Source of the DNA: Laguncularia racemosa
Lineage: Eukaryota; Streptophyta; Magnoliopsida; Myrtales; Combretaceae
Assembly (NCBI GenBank): GCA_037954665.1
Contig: JBBMOL010000021.1
Span: 4,650,001-4,714,000, forward strand
Length of the DNA stretch: 64,000 bases
Reading direction: 5' to 3'
The notes below the pieces were generated by a model, which saw only the letters and a program-made list of their open reading frames with translations, made no database searches and had not been told where the DNA came from. The position numbers and the translations under genes were made by a program. Of the stretch, positions 1 to 12,280 are shown piece by piece; position 1 is the first letter of the stretch, and the number at the start of each line of letters is the position of its first letter.

Positions 1-1205
1 TAGAATCATTAGATAGACTAATAGAATCATTGGACATAAACTGATCGGCAAGAATAGATATATCAACAAAAGGAAGATTAGAAGAAGAGATAAGAGATTA
101 ACTAATAGGAATAGAGGAACCAAAAGAATCCTAAGTTGCAATAGGACAAGTGGATTGAGACATACTTTGAGAAGATGGTGACTCAAATAATACATGATTC
201 GGTTGAAAAGGAAACGCAGGATCAAGAATGACAATATCGTTAAAAGGAAAAATGTTCTCAAAGAAAATAACATCTCAAGAAATAAAGACTTGTTTGTGGG
301 ACAAATCATGGACCTTATATCCTTTTTGCCCTTGTGCATACCCTAAAAAAACACAATGAATTCCTCTTGCATCAAAGTTATAACTATGATGAGGATGCTT
401 AGTTGCAAAACATAAGCATCCCATAACTCATAAGTTGTCATATGTTGGAGGAGAACCAAACAGTAACTCATAGGGTGTTTTCCAATCCAAACTTGCTATT
501 GACATTTTGTTTATCAAGTATGTTGCTATAAGAACACATTCTCTCCAAAATTCTTTAGGCAAATTCACATCAATTCGAAGAGCATGAGAAGTGTCTAGCA
601 AATGCCAACGTTTCCTTTCCACTCGGCCATTTTGTTGATGAGTATATATAGTGCTTTGTTGTTGGATTATGCCTAGTCTAGAGAAAAGGGATTGACATAA
701 GTTTGACAAAAGTGTTGATCTATTATCCGTTCGCTTACACTTTGGAATTATGTGAAAATGATTGGAAACATAAGAAAAATATTCTTGAAGGACACTATGT
801 GTTTGACTCTTATGATGCAATAAAATTCTAAGTAGTCTTAGTAAAGTCATTCACTACCGTTAAAATGAACCTAGCTCCAAATAGAGAAGAAGTATTATAA
901 GGTCCCCAAACATTTACAAGTAAGAGTTTAAAAGCAATTTAGAAACATGTTCACTATGAGAGAAGGGAAGTCTATGAAGCTTTGCTTCTTGACAAACATT
1001 ACAAAGGAAATTATAAAAGTAAAAATGCTTACAAGAATTCATATGTTGCATTTTGGATATAGAACCATGACCTATTCTTGTGTAGATCAAATGAAGTTCA
1101 TTTATTGCTTTATAGGGAACAATATTACACACTAAAAGGGAATTATTCAGATCAACTAAACAAGAAGCCTCCTTTAGCTCTTCAGATTGAAGTATATACA
1201 AGCCA
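1..1205 (-). pseudogene. copia integrase with GAG-pre-integrase segment (M1)
   Basis: Integrase would join element cDNA to host DNA. The upstream part (about 1201-914) has the pre-integrase pattern with a late CNVCQEAKLHRLPF-type motif. The core (about 850-428) contains YTHQQNGRVERK, the catalytic-Glu region of copia integrases, then LPKEFWRECVLIATYLINKM and a TPYELLF tail. Below 428 the frame continues with a HCVFLGYAQGQKGYKV-like C-terminal segment and a stop before VIFFEN. Several stops and shifts separate the pieces. Family assignment is firm; activity is excluded. Confidence 0.88.
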
Positions 1206-1334
1206 TTTACAACTAGCTATTGCCACCATGGTGTTCAAGTTCTAGTTTGGAAAGGTACATTAGAACGAGGCAAAAATAGCAGCAAGATGTTGTTCATGTA
1301 TTAGACTAGGAATAGATAGCAAGTTGTCAGTAAA

Positions 1335-1610
1335 TTAAAGAACCAAGAAGACATTTTGAATGGTGAGTAATGGTGAAATAGTAACTGAGCCTACCTTATG
1401 TATCAATATAGTCTTTCCATCTGGCAAACTAACCGTGATAGGATGAACAAGATCATAGATATTATGTAGAAGATTATAGAGAGGGGTCATGTGATTTGTA
1501 GCCTTACTGTCAACTATCCATGGATTCATATAATTACCAAAGGCATTCAAACAAAATGGAGTAGGAAGTGTACCTGCAAATTGAACATGATTCACTATAG
1601 TAGTGCTCTA
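1335..1610 (-). pseudogene. copia retropepsin (M1)
   Basis: Aspartic protease that would process the Gag-Pol polyprotein. The minus-strand product contains WIVDSKATNHMT, then a long segment with VSLPDGKTILIHKVGSV, the usual copia protease layout. The catalytic triad D-[ST]-G reads D-S-K here, so the Gly is lost. The frame ends at a stop before the pre-integrase segment. A decayed copy. Confidence 0.82.
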
Positions 1611-1665
1611 TTGCCCTTTTTCCTACATCATCTTGAACATTTCCTAACAAACATTTTTGTATCAT

Positions 1666-2325
1666 TTATTGATTTAGAGGACTAAATTGTTGTCGTTTAA
1701 CTACTGTTCCAAGAATATGATCAAACGAAGAACTAAGCATGTGGGACTTCATAGCATTAATATTTGGGCCAGAAATGATTGAAGACTTTCCTTTTTGTGT
1801 CCTATGGCCTTTGAACCAATCAAGGTAACCAATGATCACGAAAAATTCTTGACAGTATGCCCTTAAACTCAATAATGCTTACAATAGCCTTTATTTTTCC
1901 CTTTTCATTTTTTTGATACAAAATCCTTTCCTCCAATATTAAAGAGTACACTATCAGCATCCATTGGAAACATACTTGTGACTTGCCTTTGCTTCTCTAT
2001 GTGCTGAACCAAATAGAAGGCCTTGTCAACCATTGGCATTAGATCCATATAAAGCACTTGATTTTGAACTCCATGATATGCTTCATTTAGTCCCATGAGA
2101 AATTGCATCAACTTACTCTCGAACTCATATGCCACAAACTTCTCTTTAAGTCTGCAAGTACAATATTCCATTCGTTTGCTAGTGTACTATGGAAATCCAT
2201 GTAATTGTTACAACTCATCCTAGCACTTCTTGAGTTTATTGTAATAAACTCCAATGCTCTAATTATTTTGTTTCAGATTGTTGATTTCATGTTGTAACTA
2301 GAGGATTTCATTGTTCATGACTTTA
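1666..2325 (-). pseudogene. copia gag, UBN2 type, with zinc-knuckle remnant (M1)
   Basis: Nucleocapsid/capsid precursor. From about 2325 downward the minus strand reads a gag-like helix-rich segment, CTCRLKEKFVAYEFE, then LMQFLMGLNEAYHGVQNQVL and MPMVDKAFYLVQ, which match the conserved gag block of this copia group. A second piece (1872-1666) carries a GYLDWFKG-type segment normally found just after the CCHC knuckle; the knuckle itself is unreadable. Stops and a shift separate the pieces. Confidence 0.82.
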
Positions 2326-2330
2326 CAAAC

Positions 2331-2839
2331 ACCACACATCGTCCGGTATAAATATGCCCAGTAGATCAGGTTACAGTTTGGCAAAATATTCATACTATTA
2401 ATCATTTTTGTATATTTTAATGTTTTTAAGAGGGATGATCTGCATTTAGAATACAGACCTCATCTTAATTTTCTTTTATCTATCCTTTTAAGTTGTTATT
2501 ATGTTATAATTAATCGTTGATATTATATAATATTATAATAACATTACAAAATATTTTAAAAATTCTAATAATTTTATTCTTTAATTTATAAATAAAAAAA
2601 TTGACAAAAAGAAAACTTCAAACACCATTTAGATTATTGATAAAGACGTTATATGTTTGCTACAGTTAAATATTGAAGAATTTTGCTATGATTATCATAT
2701 GATGAAGTCATCTATTATCGACATCTATCGGATGAAGTAGTTTGATGAAATGATAATAGAAGAAAACAAAGAAGTTGTTGATGAAATGATATTAGCTAGA
2801 AAACAAAGAATATAAAAACTAAGAAGTAATTTTGTTATT
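2331..2839. other. AT-rich spacer, no gene seen
   Basis: Strongly AT-rich with short ORFs only. A TATAAATA lies near 2347, which could be a relic of the lost M1 LTR, but no LTR boundary can be fixed. Nothing else is recognised. Confidence 0.5.
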
Positions 2840-3090
2840 TAAGGATCTAGCTAATTGTATGTGAGTTTTTGATATTTATATGTGTGGTCAAAAGACTCTA
2901 GTACTAAAATAGTAAATATTAAAAATATTTACTATTTATGTATTTACCAAAATAAAATATTTATTGTTTATGCATTTAACATCTCCCCTCAAGTTGTTGA
3001 ATGTGAAATTCCCAACTTAGAAACAAAACGTTGCAATTGTGATTCAAAAATTGCTTTGGTCATTAAGTCTACAACTTGATTTTCAAATTG
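2840..3090 (-). mobile_element. 3' end of a second copia element (M3): RNase H tail, PPT, LTR piece
   Basis: Read on the minus strand, about 3090-2999 encodes the C-terminus of a copia RNase H region (FENQVVDLMTKAIFE, then LQRFVSKLGISHSTT and a stop). It is followed at once by a polypurine tract (ACTTGAGGGGAG, plus 2984-2999 reversed) and a TGTTAAATG start typical of a copia 3' LTR. The LTR piece runs leftward to roughly 2840 and holds a strong hairpin. The rest of the element, to the right, is gone. Confidence 0.8.
2907..2937. repeat. Inverted repeat, 14-bp arms, 3-nt loop
   Basis: Arms at 2907-2920 and 2924-2937 are perfect reverse complements around AAA. The hairpin lies within the M3 LTR piece. 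Its role is unknown. Confidence 0.85.
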
Positions 3091-3099
3091 CACGTATGA

Positions 3100-5047
3100 A
3101 ATATGAATGAAAGAATTATGTAATGATAAATTTGTTATGGGAAAAAATTTATGATAAAATGATGAAGATGAAAGAATTTGATGGATTTAATTTAACTATG
3201 ATACTTGATTTCTTGGTTAAAAATGAGAAAATCACAAAAAACTTTTACAATTTATTTACTTCACTAAATGGAATAACTCTATATTATAATAACTAAAATT
3301 GAGAAATAGGATACATAAAATATTACCACAAGGTTCCAATACTCCCCTTCCTTAATTAGAATCTTAACTTCCATTTTAACCCATGAAAAGGCCTTGATGA
3401 TCTTTTACTATTTTTCCAAAAGAAATCAGCAAAACACCTCTCAATTTTCCTAATCACATACATAGGACATCATTGAGTTTGGATGATGTATCTTGGAGTT
3501 GAAAAAGAGGGGAAAAAATAACAATAATAAAGCGCACTTTGGAGAATTGCAAGTTGACCTCCATCTAATAACTATATATTCGACCAATATTCCAATCGGC
3601 TCTTAATTTTCTATTTGACATCGTGAAAACAAGTTCTCACTCTTCTACATGAACATACATAACTGCCAAGATAAGTTAAAGTTATGTTTCCTCTATTGAA
3701 TAGTAAACTGCCACTTATTTTATGTGTTAAAGAAGATTGATAGTTCTTTTTATAGTGAAAAGGCACTTCTATTAAATGTTATCTTTTGCTCTCACACTGC
3801 TTCTAAATAAGCAATAAAGTAATATTTTAAGAGAATTCAAGCTTCCATCAATAAATTTTTCCATAAATATTCTGAGCAAATAATAATATGGATGGACGAA
3901 GATGATCCCTCTCCCTTATTTGAGGAGGAAAACTTCAATGTTATTAATACATTACATGAATATGTTAATAGTGCTTAATATATCTAATACATAAAAACGT
4001 AAGAGATAAGTTTTTTATTATTATTATTTTTTTAACGCATAACGTCATCAATCATCTTCCACGTATGTCATCGTTCGCTTGGTTATCCTCCGAGAACGGC
4101 GAGGAGACCAATGGTATCACCGAATTATTGAACGTTTCCCGATTTCCACATTAAAAAAAAATGATTTTTAATGGATTTCGTACAATAATATATAATTATT
4201 CAACCCTTTATTATTTATAATTTTTCCTTTTTCGAACCAAGTATATAAAAGACATGTTATCCGCGCAAAAGAATGATAGGAGTTTTAACTCTTCTATATT
4301 TCATCCACAAATGTATAAAGACCACTAATGGTCATATAAAGTTAATATAATTTGTATTAAATTATAATAATGATAATATATCGAAAACAATTTATGAATA
4401 TACACCATTGATATGTTAATAATAACAAATTTTAATTAATTTATTATTTTCATAAAAATATGTAAACTTTAAATTAAAATTCACAAATAACACAGGTTTT
4501 CATTTTCTGACATTACTTCCCAATTGATATGATCTTAGCATATGTTAACATAATGAGTACGTTTAAAATAGTCTGCTGAGTGCTAAACTTTTGTACCGTA
4601 TTTGTTTGTTCTGCTAATGCAAAACATGTTTGATGCCGAGAGCGGATCGTACCATGGATAGCGGTGCGGCATCAATGCGTGATTGCGTGTCCAGTAAAGG
4701 CGTTGGCACTGACGTTGAATTGGGTCCTCTATAATTATTAGGAAAGAAAGTTAAACACAATTGTATCTTTTGGGGCATCAAAAGGTTGATTTCGGAAATG
4801 TATTCTTATAATTATTTTCCTTCAAAACTTTCGAAACTTATAAATCTGTTATTAAGATTATTTAGAATTTAAAAATATCTTATAAAATCATAGTAACATC
4901 TTTATTTTTTAATATTAATAATTAATTAAATATAATAATACTTTAAGAAAATAAATTTGGATAAATTAAAAAAGAAAAACTTTAGATATATATATCCTCA
5001 TTCTCATTTACAATAAGGTAATAAATTGTAACAATTTACATTTGTTA
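3100..5047. other. AT-rich intergenic stretch, no gene seen
   Basis: No coding similarity was recognised on either strand. Two short GC-richer islands stand out (about 4040-4140 and 4620-4730). The second contains the inverted repeat TGATGCCG (4631-4638) and CGGCATCA (4667-4674). The remainder is A/T tracts. Confidence 0.5.
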
Positions 5048-5260
5048 TGTTAAGTTTTTGAAAGGTAGTTGAATAACCTGTAAAATAGAAACAAATGAGA
5101 CTATGAAGATGTTGGAGAGGGAGCTTGGAAACTTCCGATGTAGAGCGAATTGTGTAATCTTGAGTTAGTAGGAGGTTGACAGAGGAGAAAGGAGCTCAAA
5201 CGGGAGCTTGAGTGGGCTAACAAGGACCTTCAAGGGCTAGGCCAAAATGTTCTATCAACA
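5048..5260 (-). repeat. T1 3' LTR, internally deleted
   Basis: Its two ends match the right LTR (shared words include TAGAAACAAAT and GGAGCTTGAGTGGG), but the middle roughly 280 bp, including the TATA region, is missing. On the minus strand it starts TGTTGATAGAACATTTTGG. Confidence 0.72.
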
Positions 5261-5960
5261 CTTTCACCCTACTCTCTTTGTCGATAAACTGGCAAAGAGA
5301 GTTGACAATTACATGAGCTATATGTCATAAGCTTAGACCTCTTACTGGCATAAGCACTGTTAAGTAGCCAAGCAAGCAGGTGACTTGACTTGGATTTACT
5401 TATATTGAGTTGCTAAATGTTTCTTTAAATATGTGGTTTGACCTATGCTATGTATTGTGGTAGGCAGGCTAGATATTGAGGTGAACTAGATAGTCATCTC
5501 TATGGTTGTTGCTCACTATTTCAAGGAATGGTGCTATTAAGGGTCTAACCTATTGGTGCCGAGTTTGAGGGATCACACTTCTTCCTGAGTTAGCATTGAT
5601 TTGGTTTATTTTATAGCATGTGAGCACATGCACATTAAATGCGTCATACAACTATTAATGCCTCATTAATCGAGGCATGGGCAGAAAATACACATGAAGG
5701 TAATCATGGCCGTTGGTTTAAATTGTAGACCATGTGTTACGATCTAGTTAAAGGATATTACATTACATCCTTTCATTGGTGGTCACTTCATTCTCCATAC
5801 CTTCCTATACATATGCTTATGGTCTCTGCCATTTTTACACTTTTTTGCCATTGCAAGCCTCTCAACCCAATCACTACTCCATTACTCTAATTCACTAAGT
5901 GAGTATGGTATTTTCATTTTCTTCCCCTACCTACACTAACTAAGAGGAGAGAGATATTCA
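5261..5960. other. T1 interior remnant without recognisable coding
   Basis: Lies between the left LTR and the point where reverse transcriptase similarity stops. It holds a hairpin ATGCCTC/GAGGCAT (5658-5678) and a TTGGTGCCGAG word near 5553 that resembles a primer site but has no LTR beside it. It may include a foreign insertion. Confidence 0.4.
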
Positions 5961-7010
5961 CCCCCAAATAACAGTGGAGTAGGTTCTCCAGCATAGTTTT
6001 AGCAAGCCTAAAGATTTGACAAGGAGTCTTAAGCCTAAGGAGCTTAAGGTTGGAGGTAGAATTGACGAGTTGGTCAATTTGGGGGAGGAAAAATAGTCCT
6101 TTGGGTAGACATGGTTGAGATCTATGGTCTATACATATCTACCACTTCCCATTAGACTTCTTAACTAATACGCAATTAGCTAACCAGGTCAGGTAATGTT
6201 CCTCCTTTACGAATCTTGTCTTTAGCAACTTATGCACCTCTTCCTTAATGGTTGCCTATTATTTTGGTGCAAAGTGTCTCTTTTCTTGCTTATGACCTTG
6301 GCATTACTATTGATGTTGGGTGGTGCATTATCAATTTAGGAGAGATGCCTAGAATGTTTGATGCTGACCAAGCAAACACATCATTAATAGACTTAAGGAA
6401 GTTGACAAGTCGACGTTTAAATTCTATGGGAATTGATGTTCCTACTTGTGTTGTCTACTTAAGGTTGTTACTGAGCTAGATTTCTTCAGTCTTCTCAGCT
6501 AGTTCTCTTCTAGAACTCAACTTCTCCTCAAGTGAAACTTCTACAGTGAAGACCTTCTCCTGCTTTAAAGCCTTCAAATATAAAGTGCATGCTAGCTCTT
6601 GGTTTCCTTGACATACACCTACTCCTTTGGGTGCTAGAATTTTGCCTTTAGGTATGGCATTGTGGAAATCATCTTACATGTATTTAACCTTGGTTATCTA
6701 AAGATTACATTATAAGGTGACCAGTAGTCTACCATTACGAATTCTACATTGTGCTAAGCCACAATGTCATCATCTTCAAGCTCCATGGGGAGGGTGATGA
6801 TGCTTATAACTTATATGAGTTGATAATTGAACCTATATAAATCATGATTGTATGGCTTCATATTCGTCTTGAGCTTGGGCTGCATTTGATCAAAGGTATG
6901 TTTAAAGATTATATTTGTAGTGTTGCTTGTGTTAACTAGGATTTTTCTCACTTTGAATTTGGTGATCCTAGCACTAATCACTCAAACATCACCATAAGGG
7001 GTTCAAATCC
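5960..7010 (-). pseudogene. gypsy protease and N-terminal reverse transcriptase (T1)
   Basis: On the minus strand about 6760-6700 gives DYWSPYNVIF, the conserved YNAIIGRP region of Tat proteases. About 6420-6330 gives INDVFAWSASNILGISP, and further on comes a WLANxVLVKKxNGKW-like segment and a KDYFPPP-like remnant, the start of RT. The YxDD catalytic box is not reached. Dense stops and shifts. The role was protein processing and cDNA synthesis; it is inactive. Confidence 0.78.
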
Positions 7011-7279
7011 CCTCAAGATCGTCATTAGAAAAGGATATAGATGTATCTACCCTGAGCTTCTTGTTGTCCAAGCTCATTACTTGCCAACTAGTTAGAGTGT
7101 TAGCCAAGCTTGAGGAGCTCAATTGACCTCCTTTTTAGGCCCCCCCAATAATGGAGTTAATAACACCGTTGGGGGCTCGGTTGGGGTAACTGTTATTGTT
7201 GCCTTCATTTAGCTCATTGCAACCCTACCCTTCCCATTATCTTTGAATACGCCATTCATTGATATTATTGGGTTTAGAA

Positions 7280-8810
7280 ATATACTTTCAGAGATATCTG
7301 CGTTGGACAAGATCTTCAAGAGTTTTTTTAAGCTAATAGCATTCATTAGTATTGTGACCCTATCTTAATGGAAGTTGTAGTATTTGTTGGAGTTTTTTTT
7401 GTTCGAATTTCCCTATAGTCTTGTTGGCTTAGGTAGAACACTCGTGTTGCAAACTTGCATGAAAACATCCCTCACTACCTGGTTTAGTAGGGTATATGTC
7501 ATGAAGCTTAGGATAGTGCATTTTCTGTCTGTTAGACTATTATCTCTTCATAACCCTTCACCTTGTTTTGTGCTCAAGTAGTCCTTAATGGATCCTTTAT
7601 TATCCTTCTTTATATCTAACTTGCTTTGGTCAAATTGTCTCTTAACTAGGATAAACTCCTCCTACTAGATACATGTCTTGGCTTTCTCCTTGAACTCTTT
7701 AAAGCTAGTAAACTTCCTCTTTTCTAAGGATTTGGAGAAAACTTTACCAAGCTTGGCACCTTAAATGATTGCATTTAGGGTAACACCTTTATCAACACTA
7801 AGGATTTCCAAGATTATAGCATTTAACCTAGCAAGGTAATCCCTAATCAGTTTATCATGGCCTTATTTTACTAGGTTTAATGTTGATGAATCTTTCATAA
7901 GGAGCTTATTAGCTAAGAAGTTTTGCTAGAATTGGTTGGCCGATTTATCAAATGAAGAGATGGAATTCTATGGTAGATTGTGGTGTCATATATGAGTAAC
8001 CTTGCATAGGGTGCTCAAACAAGCTTTGCAAGTGACTACATTGTTTAGGCCATAGAAGTTCATCATTGTTCTAAAGTGGTAGAGGCGATTATTTGGGTCT
8101 ATCGTTTCATCATATGTGTCAAGTTGTAGGAGGTAGACGTTTGGAGATAGGACTTAATCTTGGATTTCTTAGGTGAAGGGGGTCTAATTTATGGAAAATT
8201 TTGCTGATGGATCAACCCTTTTGCTCTCTTTTAAGTTTAAGTGCATCTTAATATAATCATTAATTTGGTCGATGTCCATCTCATCAACTTGCATATTAGC
8301 TCATGTATGGGCATTTGATGGCTTAGACATGTTATTTCGAGTAAGATTGGCTTTATGGTTACATGATGTAGTGGTTAGGCCTTATGGGAATGTGCTTTAC
8401 GTTATAAGGTTATGGGGAGAATTTTGTCAGCAGGAGTAAGGTTACTGTTTTCTACAAACCTAGCTTGCTGTGCAACTTAGAGAGCTAGCGCATATAGAGG
8501 TGGTAGAATGTTATTGCGTAGTAGTTCTAAAGAATGTGTGGACATATTCTCCAATTCTAGCATATTATTGAGTTGCTCCAATTTTGCTACTCGGGTTTAG
8601 AACATGGTGTTATCATTTTTTATTAATTTGTTTTGGTTTTCCAACATTTTATGAAGGTTTTCCAGATCTAGAAAATGTTAGACATTAATTTGATAGGAGT
8701 GTGTGTTTGCAATATAATAGTGAGTTTATTAGGATGCTATGGTTTAGATAGTTTGGTCCATCACCATAGTTTCTACGATTTTTTTTCAATTTGGTTATTT
8801 TAGAGTGAGG
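7280..8810 (-). pseudogene. gypsy Tat-type gag (T1)
   Basis: The minus strand about 8090-7640 reads DYLARLNAIILEILSVDKGV, then a GAKLGKVFSKSLEKRKFTSF segment followed by KEFKEKAKTCI. This is the retrotransposon gag pattern of Tat elements (a short helix, an aliphatic block, then FSKSL and a polar helix). Frames are broken many times. It would have formed the particle core. Exact ends are uncertain. Confidence 0.72.
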
Positions 8811-8860
8811 TGTCATTTGTTAGGTCATGAATAAGATTACAAAGACGGCACTAAATGTTG

Positions 8861-9354
8861 TGCTGAGTTTCCAAAGGGTAGCTGAATAGCCTATAAAGTA
8901 GAAACAAATTAAGCTATGGGGCTATCGGAATTTGTTTTGACATGACCACTTTAATGTCTAAGTCAGTGTAAGAGAAGAATAAAGAGAATATCAGGAATTG
9001 GAGTGTTTCAAAGTCCTTTAGGTACTCACACTTATCCTTTATTTATAGGTGTCTTGGCTGTTCTTAACTTAGCGGGTGTATTAATTCTAGAGATCTTCTC
9101 CTAACATAGCATAGTAGGGGCAAATCTTTAACCAATTCCCTTTCCTTATTTATATCATCCCCACATGTTTATCCATTGTGGAGATAGGTATAGAAATCTA
9201 ATATAGAGGAGGAGGTTAGGAACTTTCGATTTAGAGTTGAATTGCATAATATTAGGTTAGTAGGAGGTTAGCATAGAGGAAAGAAGCTTAAATAGGAGCT
9301 TGAGTGGGTTGATAGGGACCTTGGAGGGACTAAGCCCAAGATATTCTATTAACA
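8861..9354 (-). repeat. T1 5' LTR
   Basis: On the minus strand it starts TGTTAATAGAATATC and ends near AACTCAGCA. It contains CCTATAAATAAAGG, a plausible TATA box. It is longer than its left partner because that copy has lost its middle. Confidence 0.72.
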
Positions 9355-11060
9355 ATTGAAAAACGAAAGTACTTACACAATCAACATTTAGTATGAAGAA
9401 CAAAAATGAATATGTTATAGATGGATTGCAAACCTAGATTTGGTGGTTCATTTTATTTGAGGTTAAATTTTAAAATGATTATTCTTTATAGCATACAATA
9501 TCTTCTTATTATTATATAATATTTGTGATAAATATGATAAGATGTAGTCTTATGGAGATATCGACCGAACAATTCTTTTTTTTTTTTTTTGTACTTCCAC
9601 ATGCCATTTGTAATAAAAGAAAATTACTAATAAAAAATGTAGGCTCAAGAGTGGACAATATCTCTTTTTTTATTACTCTGAATTTGTGTAACAAGCGTAC
9701 TATAATATAGTATTAAATGTAAGAACACTATATGTGACAAAAGGAGTAAGAGTGATAGAATATGCGGTAGGTATGGTATGAGATTCTATCTGTACCCTAT
9801 CCTTTATGGTATACATATGTTAATTGCTTTAGTTGCCTCAAATTGATCTTGGGTTGGATTGAGCTTACACAGTCATGAACTTTAACCTACAAATTGAGCA
9901 AACATGAGTTATTGAAGTGCTATAGATTTCTTTAGCACTTGGATTTCGACACTTAAGTTGGAGAAACAGTGTGCGAGTATGAAAATCAAAGTTTGTTGGG
10001 AGTATTAAATTCCTTACTTAGTTGGAGGGACCTCTTATTCATAGTGTTGGCAACATATTATATTTTAGGCAAGTAAATCTTCTTGAAGAAACTATTTATT
10101 TTAAAAAGATTTTTGTAAAGTGTGTTTTTTAAAGGAGCTAGATTACTTTCTTAATCTATATCAACTAACTTAGGAACTTTTCTATTATGTAATTTTACTC
10201 AAGTAAGGTGGGCCTTCAATCTTTAAGCCTATTTCGGTCTATAACACATGCCTCCCACTCTCATTAGTGACCAGGCATTGATGAGAGCAGAAGACATGGT
10301 GAATTCCTTTCTCATAACAGTACCTAGATGTATTTGACGAGTTGTGCTTTAGCTGGAAGGCATCGATCCAACCTGAGTAACATTTCAGCCAACCTTGACA
10401 TTTAGAGCACTTACACTAGAGCCTTTTGACTAGCTAACCCTTGGGTCTTATAACTTTGTTTGAGTAGACCTAAGCTAAGGAATGCACATCTGGGCGAAAA
10501 ACACCCAGTTGAGTTGATTAAGGGAATTCAACCTAGGTTTGCTTAACTAAGCTTTGTTCATGTCATCGAGTTGTAGTAAGCAATTATTAAGTTTTGTGTT
10601 GCCCTTAAAGCTCAATAAAAGAGAGAAGTCTATTGGATACTTTTCCATCTTTTCAACTATCAAATTCAAATCATGTGTGTGCATGCATAAATCTGCACAA
10701 TTAATGCTTAGAGAACATGGTGAGATGGGGTGCGAAGTAGTTGTAGAGGCCAAAATATCACAACCCTTCAGTATGGTGACAAGACATGGGGTAAAATCCT
10801 GAGTGCTATCAAAAATTGCACATGTCCTCCCTAATTACCTATATATGGCATCAAAATGGCATTTTTCACACTTTCGCATCTTTTGTTTGCTCAAATTGTC
10901 TTCGATTCTTTTTAGCTTTTTTTTTGCAAACTCACACATCCAATTAATCTTCTTGACATCACACCATCCTATTGGATTAACCTTTTGAGTATGCTAAATT
11001 CCTCCTTTTCACTTGCCTTTTTAGATCTTGTTTAAGGGATATTTCCTCCTTTAGTTGCAG
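9355..11060 (+). other. Spacer and probable leader of the T2 gag-like region
   Basis: No coding similarity seen. A poly-T run lies near 9576-9591. From about 10220 the sequence becomes less AT-rich and resembles the untranslated leader of a Tat-type element (CCTCCCACTCTCATTAGTG, later many short words ending at the ATG near 11063), but no paired LTR could be identified. Confidence 0.4.
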
Positions 11061-11457
11061 CAATGGATAAGGTAAGGCCTTAAAGTTGACTCCCAATGCT
11101 AGTTCTACAAGTTGACGAAGTAGATAGTATAGTTCTAAGATCACTTGAAGAAGAGGGCAATGGGGAGATTTGTGGAGAATAGGCCATAGACATTTATTTT
11201 AATGATAGAGAAGATTAGAAACTAACTAACCCCATTTATGATAAACCTTCCACATTTCAGTTAAGGCCTAATGGAGTTAAATGTGTCACTTGCAAAGCTA
11301 ATGTAGATACAGTAACATTGTACTATAAACCCCTTCAAGTAGGTTAGATTATCTAACCTACTTATGAGCATGAGCTTATTACCTTGATGGAAAGCAACTG
11401 TTTTGTGTCTACTAAAGATTCTTAGAGTTTGGGTTGTAGTTGCCCTCTACTATATTT

Positions 11458-12280
11458 TGATGGGAATCAAACCTATGGTTCCAACAGTGGGGAGACCAAA
11501 TTGGATACATGAGCCTAGATATCCACATGTTGTCTTATTTATCTAATAATAATTTATCTTTACATTGTAGCAAGTAAATTTATCAGTTTTTATAGGATGG
11601 TGAATAAAATTTAACAAGGATCAATTGTGGGTCATTTATGGAATTACATTAACCGGTCTACACGTAATTCATTGAAGTGAAGAATCGGCCATTTTGAGGA
11701 CTTATTTGTAATTGTATTTTGTTGTTTAAGAACCAACCATTTGTTGGTTTAGTTTGTAATTTGGTTTTATTGTTTTTACCTTAATTGGAGCAAGTATAAA
11801 TACTTGCTAAGTAGGTTTTAGAGTGAACTTTTCGAACTTGAGAAAATCGGCCTCTTCTTGCCATGAGGGAGTTCCATCTTCACGCAATATACTCTTATCA
11901 ATTTCAATTGAAATTGTGGCGAGTTGGCTTAAGGAGTATTGTGAGTTATATTAGTTCTTCTTAAGTTGCTTCCAATTATATCTAGTGAGCCATATTTAGT
12001 TGTAATGGGTTGTGTTACTTTGTTCTTGTTCACCTGAATTAGGGTTCTAAATTTTAGATTTAATTCAATTCCAATTTGAGTGGAATTCGGTTCATTTTAG
12101 TGTTATCCTTTACATATTATGCCATTGTAATTGATCCTCATCATAATTAGGCATTAGATCAATTTCATTCACATAATTTAAGGTTCATGTGATTGTTGGT
12201 GTCATGCCATTTTGTGGGTTTGGTTAGTTTGGTTCTTCAATTGGCTTGGTGTTCTTGCAATTGGATTGTAGGGCACATTA
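11458..12280 (+). repeat. Solo LTR S1 (family-N-related) inside T2
   Basis: Starts TGATGGGAATC and ends CACATTA, where related LTRs end CACATCA. It is flanked by TATTT at 11453-11457 and 12281-12285, a perfect 5-bp target-site duplication. Removing it restores the gag-like reading. It shares the GCAAGTATAAATACTTGC promoter box and the CTCTTATCAATTTC block with the N1 and N2 LTRs but is more diverged. Confidence 0.88.
11790..11807 (+). promoter_or_regulatory. TATA box inside a 7-bp inverted repeat (S1)
   Basis: GCAAGTA-TAAA-TACTTGC: perfect 7-bp arms around the TATAAATA core, about 330 bp into the LTR. The same box recurs in all related LTRs of the window. Confidence 0.75.

Larger units (their letters stand above)
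1..2330 (-). mobile_element. Ty1/copia remnant M1 (gag, protease, integrase)
   Basis: Reading the minus strand from about 2330 down to 1 gives, in copia order, a gag of the UBN2 type, a retropepsin, a GAG-pre-integrase segment and an integrase core. Reverse transcriptase would lie left of base 1, outside the window. No PBS or 5' LTR is recognisable right of 2330, so the element is probably truncated there. Frames are broken by stops and shifts throughout, so it is dead. Confidence 0.88.
5048..9354 (-). mobile_element. Ty3/gypsy Tat-type element T1, decayed
   Basis: Two related LTRs (5048-5260 and 8861-9354) flank a minus-strand interior with gag, protease and the start of reverse transcriptase in the expected order from right to left. 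The leader next to the right LTR reads, on the minus strand, TTTAGTGCCGTCTTTG, like the GGYGCCGTCTGTGGG leader of many plant Tat elements. A purine-rich tract (AGAGAGTAGGGTGAAAG on the minus strand) abuts the left LTR. Most of pol is missing. No matching target-site duplication was found, so the ends are approximate. Confidence 0.75.

Noticed and set aside
5545..5570. TTGGTGCCGAG as a plus-strand primer binding site
   Set aside because: No LTR end lies beside it and no plus-strand interior follows.
5043..9359. Target-site duplication for T1
   Set aside because: TGTTA on the left and ATTGA on the right do not match. Ends may be eroded, so no duplication is claimed.
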